From JBBRSC01 sp038245795 (lineage in GTDB: Bacteria > Actinomycetota > Acidimicrobiia > Acidimicrobiales > Microtrichaceae), in assembly GCA_038245795.1 (NCBI GenBank), contig JBBRSC010000088.1, forward strand, positions 1-11,821: a stretch of DNA of 11,821 nucleotides, in the 5' to 3' direction. Positions 7,005-11,821 of the stretch are shown in pieces. The notes below the pieces were generated by a model. That model saw only the letters and a program-made list of their open reading frames with translations. It had not been told where the DNA came from and made no database searches. Position 1 is the first letter of the stretch, and the number at the start of each line of letters is the position of its first letter. Both the position numbers and the translations under genes were made by a program.

Positions 7005-7033
7005 AGTGTACGAAATCGAACCTCCTGTGGGAA
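7005..7033 (-). promoter_or_regulatory. putative promoter of the metalloprotease gene
   Basis: On the minus strand TTCCCA (7028-7033, four of six matches to TTGACA) and TACACT (7005-7010, matching TAnnnT) are separated by exactly 17 bp. Transcription would start near 6998, leaving a leader of about 40 bases to GTG 6959, or about 12 bases to GTG 6986. This is the best-formed promoter visible in the window and argues against any start upstream of 7000. Confidence 0.5.
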
Positions 7034-7071
7034 GCCCCGGCGGCGTCGTACACCACGGAGCAGATCGAAAC

Positions 7072-7080
7072 TGCCAGACT
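7072..7080 (+). promoter_or_regulatory. putative extended -10 of the acyltransferase gene
   Basis: TGCCAGACT reads as an extended -10 (TG-n-CAGACT). The hexamer ends 7 bases before GTG 7088, so a leaderless transcript is possible. The first base of the hexamer deviates from TAnnnT. The identical hexamer CAGACT sits at the same 7-base distance from the msrB start. Confidence 0.4.
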
Positions 7081-7087
7081 GGCGACC

Positions 7088-8170
7088 GTGACCGATCCGC
7101 ACCCTCGACAGCCCTCGTCCCCGCGCGTGTCCGTGGGTGACGACGCTTCAGAATCCTCCAAGCCTCGACGTGATCCGCGTGACTCAAGCCTCTCCCGGCG
7201 GATCAAGACCGTGCCGGCAGTTTTCGTCGCAGCCTTGGTGCTCATTCCGTCACTCATCGTCATCGTTCCCATCACCATCATTTTCGATATCGTCCGCGGC
7301 AAACCCCGCTGCCCAACAACACGTGTTGCCCTCTTCGGCGGTTGGTACCTGACGTGGGAAGTGTTCGCCGTGTCCATGTCCGGTGTCTTCTTCGTGGCCT
7401 CCGGATTCGGTGCGCTCATTCGGACCCGACCTTTCGTCCAGGCCTATCGCTGGCTCCAGGTCTCGTGGGCCAACAGTCTCCTCGGCGCCATGAAGGTCCT
7501 GTTGCGAATGGACCTGCAGATCGAGAATACCGACGCCATTGTTGGCGGCAACCTGGTGGTGTTCTCACGCCACGCCTCCATCATCGACACCCTGATCCCC
7601 GCGCACATCCTGTCGACGTTCGGCAATCTGGATCTTCGCTACGTCCTCAAACAGGAGTTGCTGAACGACCCGGCGATGGACATCGTCGGGAACCGTATCC
7701 CCAACCATTTCGTCGATCGTTCAGGCCATGACACCCCCGCAGAGCTGGCGGCGATCGGCCGATTGGCATCGGGAATGGACGATCGTGAGTGCTTCACCAT
7801 CTTCCCCGAAGGCTCACGTTTCACCGTAGAGAAACGCACCCGAGCTATCGAGCGGCTCGAGGCAACCCGACCCGATCTTGCCGAGCGAACCCGGAACGAG
7901 TTGACCCACACGATGCCGCCTCGAACTGGTGGCCCACTCGCAATTCTCGAGTCAGCCCCCGACTCCGATGTGTTGTTCATCGCTCACACGGGTCTCGAGG
8001 GTTTGGCGGGAGTGACCGATCTCTGGCGGTCGGTGCCGTTCCGTTCGCCGGTCCGAGTGACGATGTGGCGGGTCGACCGTGCGGACATTCCCTCCGACGA
8101 AGCCGGTCGGATTCGTTGGCTGTTCGATGAGTGGGCCAACGTGGATTCGTGGGTGGCGGCCAACCAATGA
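7088..8170 (+). CDS. PlsC-type lysophospholipid/glycerolipid acyltransferase family protein
   Basis: This 360-residue protein belongs to the PlsC/LPLAT acyltransferase family, which transfers acyl groups to lysophosphatidate or related membrane lipids. The catalytic HxxxxD motif is His162-Asp167 in FSRHASIID. FPEGSRF at 239-245 is the EGTR-type substrate-phosphate motif. The N-terminal 40 residues are polar and probably disordered. Hydrophobic segments at about 42-68 and 88-111 anchor it in the membrane. At 360 residues it is longer than bacterial PlsC (about 240), mainly because of this N-terminal membrane region. The GTG start at 7088 has no Shine-Dalgarno sequence but follows a CAGACT hexamer by 7 bases. 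The TGA stop overlaps the ATG of the UbiA-family gene (ATGA), so translation of the two is probably coupled. Whether it makes phosphatidic acid or acylates a polyprenyl-linked or other lipid cannot be told from sequence. Confidence 0.88.
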   Translation: MTDPHPRQPSSPRVSVGDDASESSKPRRDPRDSSLSRRIKTVPAVFVAALVLIPSLIVIVPITIIFDIVRGKPRCPTTRVALFGGWYLTWEVFAVSMSGVFFVASGFGALIRTRPFVQAYRWLQVSWANSLLGAMKVLLRMDLQIENTDAIVGGNLVVFSRHASIIDTLIPAHILSTFGNLDLRYVLKQELLNDPAMDIVGNRIPNHFVDRSGHDTPAELAAIGRLASGMDDRECFTIFPEGSRFTVEKRTRAIERLEATRPDLAERTRNELTHTMPPRTGGPLAILESAPDSDVLFIAHTGLEGLAGVTDLWRSVPFRSPVRVTMWRVDRADIPSDEAGRIRWLFDEWANVDSWVAANQ

Positions 8171-9069
8171 GTTCTTCTTCGACCACCGGGGGCGCCGGCG
8201 CGCTCGCACGCGGCATCGTCCGCTCGGTCCGTCCCAAGCAGTGGGCCAAGAACGTTCTGGTCTTCGTGGCGCCCGGTGCCGCTGGTGTGCTGCTGAAGCC
8301 CCACTCGCTCCTTCAGGCCTGTTGGGCGTTCGTCGTCTTCAGCATGGCCGCCGGATCGTGCTACCTGCTCAACGACGTCCTCGACGTCGAGCCAGACCGC
8401 CGACATCCCCGCAAGTCGAAGCGGCCGATCGCCGCTGGCATCGTCCCGATTCCTGTCGCTCTCCTGTTGTCGATCGTGTTCGGCCTCGGCGCCGTCGGGC
8501 TCGCCGTGTGGCGGACGCCGAAATTCGGACTGATCATCGCCCTCTACCTAGTACTCACCACCTTGTACTCGAGCTATCTGAAGCATCAACCGGTCCTCGA
8601 CATCGTGGGGCTCTCGAGCGGGTTCGTACTCCGACTGCTCGGCGGCGGGTACGCCACCGACGTCGCCATCACCGACTGGTTCCTGGTGATCAGTGCGTTT
8701 GGGGCAATGTTCATCGCCACGTGCAAACGCCAGGCCGAGAAAAAGGAAATGGGAAGCTCGACCGACACCCGTGCGGCCCTTGCGATGTATTCCGAGGGGT
8801 TCCTGGACTACATGAAAGCCGTCACCAGTGGCCTGGTACTGATCGCCTACTGCCTGTTCGCTGTCCAGCGCGCAAAGGAGCACCCGCCGGCAGCCCTCTG
8901 GGTCATGTTGTCGATCCTGCCGTTCGTCGTTGCGATCCTCCGCTATGCCCTGCTCGTTGATCAAGGAAAGGGCTCCGCCCCCGAGGACGTCCTCATCGGG
9001 GACCGTCAGATGCAGATTCTTGGGCTCGTCTACGCAGGCTTGATGGCCGTCAACGTCTACGCCAGTTGA
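8167..9069 (+). CDS. ubiA: decaprenyl-phosphate phosphoribosyltransferase-like UbiA family protein
   Basis: The 300-residue integral membrane protein belongs to the UbiA superfamily and looks most like decaprenyl-phosphate phosphoribosyltransferase (Rv3806c type). That enzyme transfers phosphoribose from PRPP to decaprenyl phosphate, the first step toward decaprenylphosphoryl arabinose. The N-terminal SVRPKQWAKNVLVFVAP (about residues 20-36) is characteristic of this subgroup. The first Asp-rich motif is NDVLDVEPDRRHP (69-81), followed by KSKRPIAAG. The second is the region around YSSYLKHQPVLD (134-145) and GFVLRLLGGGYATD (152-165). Several hydrophobic segments run through the rest. ATG 8167 overlaps the acyltransferase stop by 4 bp. 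Its stop is 3 bp from the stop of the convergent M15 gene. No arabinosyl- or galactan-transferase gene is visible nearby, so the product's use in this organism is open. A different prenyl substrate is possible. Confidence 0.87.
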   Translation: MSSSSTTGGAGALARGIVRSVRPKQWAKNVLVFVAPGAAGVLLKPHSLLQACWAFVVFSMAAGSCYLLNDVLDVEPDRRHPRKSKRPIAAGIVPIPVALLLSIVFGLGAVGLAVWRTPKFGLIIALYLVLTTLYSSYLKHQPVLDIVGLSSGFVLRLLGGGYATDVAITDWFLVISAFGAMFIATCKRQAEKKEMGSSTDTRAALAMYSEGFLDYMKAVTSGLVLIAYCLFAVQRAKEHPPAALWVMLSILPFVVAILRYALLVDQGKGSAPEDVLIGDRQMQILGLVYAGLMAVNVYAS

Positions 9070-9072
9070 CCG

Positions 9073-9861
9073 TCAGCGGCCCGATGTGGAGAAGTGCATG
9101 TAATCCTTCGGGCTCCGCCACGATCCACCCCAGACGAATCCAGCCCGACGGAGCGCGACAACCGGCACCGAACCGATCGACAACTTGCCCAGCTCGGGTG
9201 TTGATCGAACCGTGGACCCATTGGACGGAATGACCTTCGTTGCCTTGACGTACGGGTTCTGGACGGGATTGATGTCGAGGGCCTGACCGTAAGCGTGCTG
9301 CGAGAATGACTTCCCACCGGTGGATCGCCGACAGAAGAACCCGTAGGTGTCATTGATCGTGTCGGGCTGAGGGGGCTTCTCGATGTACTCGCCGCCAGGT
9401 GCGAAGTCCGACGGCCGGGCGAACCGGTCCGCCGTTTCCATCCGGTTGATGGGGAACTTCTCGTTCCACATGGTCCGGAAGGCCGCGACGACCTTGACGG
9501 CGACGTCGCGATGGATGACCAACTCGCCCTGTTTCTCGGTGCCGTCGAACCCCCAGTAACTCAGCGTCAACAATCGGAGATCGGCCGGCGCGACCGGGCA
9601 TCCCGGTCGCCACGACAACCCGAGCCGGGTTTCGTCGACGGGTGCAATGTTTCCCACGAAGCGGTCCCGGCGGGCCTGTTCGTTCTCAATGGCAGTCACG
9701 AACGCTACGAAGCGCGACAACTCAGGCTCGGCGAGCGTGGGTTTCCCCCTGGCCCTGATCCAGTCGTTGAGCGCCGTTGGTTGGCACGCGGTCACGGTCC
9801 CAATCGCCAGACAGGCCAACGCAACGGTTGCGAACCGGAGCGATCGCCCGACCGTCGTCAC
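9073..9861 (-). CDS. M15 family D-Ala-D-Ala carboxypeptidase-like lipoprotein
   Basis: From GTG 9861 the product is 262 residues. A short basic start is followed by a hydrophobic stretch and the lipobox VTAC, with Cys26 as the lipidation site, so it is probably anchored on the outer face of the cytoplasmic membrane. The C-terminal domain has the VanY/M15 zinc-peptidase pattern: SFSQHAYGQALDINP with His189 and Asp196, and DYMHFS with His256. WGGSW at 244-248 is also typical. Cys89 and Cys177 could form a disulfide. The family cleaves the D-Ala-D-Ala end or cross-bridge of peptidoglycan peptides, so a role in wall trimming is likely. GTG 9861 overlaps the msrB stop by 4 bp (GTGA), which fixes the start and indicates translational coupling. 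The frame is open to 9987, but that would overlap msrB by about 130 bp and displace the signal peptide. Confidence 0.87.
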   Translation of the reverse strand: MTTVGRSLRFATVALACLAIGTVTACQPTALNDWIRARGKPTLAEPELSRFVAFVTAIENEQARRDRFVGNIAPVDETRLGLSWRPGCPVAPADLRLLTLSYWGFDGTEKQGELVIHRDVAVKVVAAFRTMWNEKFPINRMETADRFARPSDFAPGGEYIEKPPQPDTINDTYGFFCRRSTGGKSFSQHAYGQALDINPVQNPYVKATKVIPSNGSTVRSTPELGKLSIGSVPVVALRRAGFVWGGSWRSPKDYMHFSTSGR

Positions 9862-10295
9862 GGGGTCGCGGCCTGATTCGCGTCTGGTTCGAGGACCAAC
9901 GAAACGCTGTTCATGCAGAACCGGTCGCCCGTGGGTCGCGGTCCGTCGTTGAAGACGTGTCCAAGGTGCGAGTGACACGTCGCGCACCGTACTTCGACCC
10001 GTCGCATCCCGTGGGCGTTGTCCTGGATCAGTTCGACGGCGGACGGATCCACTGCCTCATAGAAGCTGGGCCAACCGCTGCCAGACTCGAACTTGGTCTC
10101 ACTGCGGAACAGCGCTGCGCTGCATGCCCGGCAGTGGTACATCCCGTCATCGTGGGTGTTCACATACTCGCCGCTAAAGGCCCGTTCCGTTCCCGCCTGT
10201 CGCAATACCTGGTACTGCTCAGGCGTCAGCTTGGCCTTCCATTCTTCTTCTGTCGTCGGCAGAGAGTTCGCAGTGTTGTCGAGATCGTCGCTCAT
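9858..10295 (-). CDS. msrB: peptide-methionine (R)-S-oxide reductase
   Basis: This 145-residue enzyme reduces the R-epimer of methionine sulfoxide in oxidised proteins, using thioredoxin-type reductants. The N-terminal WKAKLTPEQYQVLRQAGTE and GSGWPSF (71/72-78) are classic MsrB sequence. The structural zinc site has Cys55 and Cys58 (CRAC) and Cys104 and Cys107 (CATC). HLGHVFNDGP occurs at 110-119. The catalytic cysteine is Cys127 in RFCMNS, the usual RYCINS position. The length is normal and there is no signal peptide, so it is cytoplasmic. ATG 10295 gives the expected N-terminus. A CAGACT hexamer lies 7 bases upstream. The stop overlaps the start of the M15 lipoprotein gene by 4 bp, and the gene is divergent from engB with a 55-bp gap. 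Confidence 0.96.
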   Translation of the reverse strand: MSDDLDNTANSLPTTEEEWKAKLTPEQYQVLRQAGTERAFSGEYVNTHDDGMYHCRACSAALFRSETKFESGSGWPSFYEAVDPSAVELIQDNAHGMRRVEVRCATCHSHLGHVFNDGPRPTGDRFCMNSVSLVLEPDANQAATP

Positions 10296-10302
10296 GATCT
10301 GC

Positions 10303-10308
10303 AGTCTG
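10303..10308 (-). promoter_or_regulatory. putative -10 element of msrB
   Basis: CAGACT on the minus strand ends 7 bases before the msrB ATG. It is identical in sequence and distance to the hexamer before the acyltransferase GTG. No clear -35 or Shine-Dalgarno sequence accompanies it. Confidence 0.35.
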
Positions 10309-10337
10309 ACGCACCGGAGTGATCCGCTGCGGTCACC

Positions 10338-10343
10338 TACGAT
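10338..10343 (+). promoter_or_regulatory. putative -10 element of engB (leaderless-type)
   Basis: TACGAT fits TAnnnT and ends 7 bases before GTG 10351. An in-frame ATG at 10342 overlaps the hexamer, so if this is the -10 that ATG cannot be the start. The 55-bp gap to the divergent msrB start holds both promoters. Confidence 0.45.
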
Positions 10344-10350
10344 GCTCGAC

Positions 10351-10944
10351 GTGGCCGGTGTACCTCCCTTGCAGCTGGAGTTCGTGATGTCGGCGTCCGC
10401 CGTGGATCAGCTTCCGGATACCCCCGCCGAGATCGCCGTCGTCGGTCGCTCCAACGTCGGTAAGTCCTCGCTCATCAATGCGCTCGCCAACCGCACGCAG
10501 CTCGCCAAGGTGTCGAAGACGCCTGGCCGCACCCAACTGCTGAATCTCTTCACCTTCAAGGACCGAACCACGCTGATGGACCTCCCGGGCTACGGCTACG
10601 CGAAGGTGCCGGGACGGGTGCGGGCACAGTGGGGTCCCATGATCGAGGGGTACCTGTTGGGGCGGGAGAACCTCGAGATGGTCGTTGTGCTCGTCGATGC
10701 AGAGATCGGCCCCACGCCGTTGGATCTCACGACGACGGAGTGGCTGGCTTCCGAAGCCGTCCCGTTCACGATTGTGGCGACCAAGCACGACAAGGTGAAG
10801 TCCTCTCAACGCGACAGACGAAAGCGCGATCTCGCCGAGAAAGCGGGGTTCCCGGTGGCGGACATTCTGTGGGTCAGCGCAGCCAAGGGGGTCAACATCG
10901 ATGTCCTCCGGACGCGGGTCCGCGAGTGGCTTCATCCCGAGTAG
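10351..10944 (+). CDS. engB: ribosome biogenesis GTP-binding protein YihA/YsxC (EngB)
   Basis: This TRAFAC-class GTPase acts in late assembly of the large ribosomal subunit. The 197-residue product has every G motif: G1 GRSNVGKSS at residues 32-40, a G2 threonine in KTPGRTQ, G3 DLPGYG, G4 TKHDK and G5 SAAKG. The N-terminal LQLEFVMSASAVDQLPD followed by EIAVVGRSNVGKSSLIN is the family's standard entry into the domain. Length is typical, and there are no extra domains. GTG 10351 is chosen because TACGAT lies 7 bases upstream. ATG 10342 and ATG 10387 are in frame; the first would overlap the hexamer and the second would remove a conserved strand. The gene ends 5 bp before the stop of the convergent thiolase-family gene. 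Confidence 0.95.
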   Translation: MAGVPPLQLEFVMSASAVDQLPDTPAEIAVVGRSNVGKSSLINALANRTQLAKVSKTPGRTQLLNLFTFKDRTTLMDLPGYGYAKVPGRVRAQWGPMIEGYLLGRENLEMVVVLVDAEIGPTPLDLTTTEWLASEAVPFTIVATKHDKVKSSQRDRRKRDLAEKAGFPVADILWVSAAKGVNIDVLRTRVREWLHPE

Positions 10945-10949
10945 CGCGG

Positions 10950-11821
10950 TCATCCCGCCGTGAATGAACCGTCCGGATGCACCTCGACGTCCGTTCCACA
11001 CCAGTCGCCGATCATCATGCGCTGGCACACAGCAGAGTCGCCCGTCGAAGCAATCGTTCGTCCGCCTGAGGGAGTATCGAGCACGACCACACAACGGTGG
11101 GGTTGGCCGCGCAGGTGCTCAACGGTCCAGCCTGCGATGGTCGCCGTGCCAATCCAGTCCCCCTCGACCGGAAGGATTCTGGCGCCGACCGACACGGCCT
11201 CGCTGACATCGATGTGCGAGAACTCGACCTTCGGGTCAGTCGACCACAGACCCCCACCGACCTTGGTCAGAAACCCACTGACGCTGGTGCACAGTCCGAT
11301 CTCCCCGGGTGTTTCGCGGAGGAGGCGAACCAGTTCGGACATGGCTTGAAGCGAATAGTTGTTGAGTGGCCCTCCCCCGAACGCCATACCGCCGACCACC
11401 GAACGTTCCCGCCGATCGCTCAGTCCGAACGCCGCGGCGAGCACATCGACGGCCACCGGAAAGCAGCTGTACAGGTCGATCGGTCCGATCGCTTCAGCCT
11501 CGATGCCGACCGATCGACACAACTCACGTGCCATCACCTCCGCGCCGAGTGACGATCCGAGCTCCTCGCGTTGCACGACCGGCACCGAGTGGTTCGAGAC
11601 CGCTGAGGCCAGCGGGAACACCCACCGGTCGCGGGCGACCTGCCACATCGCAGCCATGGTGGTCGAGCACAACAACATCGCGGCCGCCTGGTCGACGTTC
11701 CACTGTGAGCAGAGACGTTTCGTATAGGGACTCGAGATCATGCGGTTGGCCCCGCTGGGCTCGACGATCTCATCGGCGGTGAACAGCTCGCGATCCCACC
11801 TGGTAGTCGCCGCAGTGCGCC
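10950..11821 (-). CDS. thiolase superfamily (acetyl-CoA acetyltransferase-like) protein, N-terminus cut by window edge
   Basis: The reverse-strand frame stays open to base 11821, giving at least 289 residues of C-terminal sequence; the start lies outside the window. The visible part opens with REELFTADEIV-like sequence (RELFTADEIVEPSGANRM), then SPYTKRLCSQWNVDQAAAMLLCS, PIDLYSCFPVAVDVLAAAFGL and GGMAFGGGPLNNYSLQAM. It continues with GLCTSVSGFLTKVGGGLW and a C-terminal extension holding ATIAGWTVEHLRGQP and GDWCGTDVEVHPDG. This pattern matches actinobacterial thiolase-like proteins annotated as acetyl-CoA acetyltransferases, which carry a small beta-rich C-terminal domain. The usual C-terminal thiolase CxG motif reads CTSVSG here, so classical thiolase chemistry is doubtful. 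A role in acyl-CoA or sterol-type metabolism is inferred from the family only. It converges with engB with a 5-bp gap. Confidence 0.85.
   Translation of the reverse strand, partial: RTAATTRWDRELFTADEIVEPSGANRMISSPYTKRLCSQWNVDQAAAMLLCSTTMAAMWQVARDRWVFPLASAVSNHSVPVVQREELGSSLGAEVMARELCRSVGIEAEAIGPIDLYSCFPVAVDVLAAAFGLSDRRERSVVGGMAFGGGPLNNYSLQAMSELVRLLRETPGEIGLCTSVSGFLTKVGGGLWSTDPKVEFSHIDVSEAVSVGARILPVEGDWIGTATIAGWTVEHLRGQPHRCVVVLDTPSGGRTIASTGDSAVCQRMMIGDWCGTDVEVHPDGSFTAG

Noticed and set aside
7021..7026. Perfect minus-strand Shine-Dalgarno AGGAGG
   Set aside because: No ATG, GTG or TTG follows within a usable distance in any frame, and it lies upstream of the probable transcription start, so it is probably chance.
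6960..7187. Longer start for the metalloprotease gene up to 7187
   Set aside because: It would overlap the divergent acyltransferase by 100 bp and place a basic, low-complexity stretch before the signal anchor. The best promoter candidate lies at 7005-7033.
9862..9987. Longer start for the M15 lipoprotein inside msrB
   Set aside because: It would bury the signal peptide internally. The GTG overlapping the msrB stop gives a proper lipoprotein N-terminus.
10946..10958. Small GCGG-TCATC-CCGC hairpin between engB and the thiolase-like gene
   Set aside because: The stem is only 4 bp with no T tract, too weak to call a terminator.

Overview
The window is high-GC DNA and looks like a piece of actinobacterial chromosome, most plausibly from an uncultured or little-studied lineage such as the Acidimicrobiia. 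That placement is an inference. It rests on a TIGR03084-type DinB-fold protein, a decaprenyl-phosphate phosphoribosyltransferase-like UbiA protein, frequent GTG starts, and several genes whose start codon lies 6-7 bases after a TAnnnT-like -10 hexamer with no Shine-Dalgarno sequence. I see no tRNA, rRNA, CRISPR array, insertion sequence, phage gene or integrase. The content is mostly housekeeping and cell-envelope genes packed tightly on both strands.

Left block (1-3458, minus strand, read right to left): metG (methionyl-tRNA synthetase), then a single-pass membrane protein with a Thr/Pro/Lys-rich tail, then a TIGR03084 family protein cut by the left edge. Gaps of 9 bp and 1 bp suggest one operon started by a promoter just upstream of metG.

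Divergent from metG (3498-5980, plus strand): a DUF429 protein (predicted RNase H-like nuclease), a DEDDy-type 3'-5' exonuclease-like protein ending in a duplicated seven-residue tail, and a 301-residue protein I do not recognise. This strand ends in 2.5 copies of a 68-bp tandem repeat (5980-6152). The repeat fills the whole gap to a convergent gene for a membrane-anchored HExxH metalloprotease (6156-6959, minus).

Divergent from the protease (7088-9069, plus): a PlsC-type acyltransferase overlaps the phosphoribosyltransferase-like UbiA gene by 4 bp, so the pair is probably translationally coupled and acts on membrane lipid or polyprenyl-phosphate substrates.

Right block: msrB (minus) overlaps a secreted M15 D-Ala-D-Ala carboxypeptidase-like lipoprotein gene by 4 bp. 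Divergent from msrB is the ribosome-assembly GTPase engB/yihA (plus), which converges on a thiolase-superfamily gene (minus) cut by the right edge.

I did not find a convincing undescribed multi-gene system. The items most worth a second look are the 68-bp repeat between convergent genes, the shared leaderless-looking start architecture, the acyltransferase-UbiA coupling, and the unrecognised or poorly characterised proteins.
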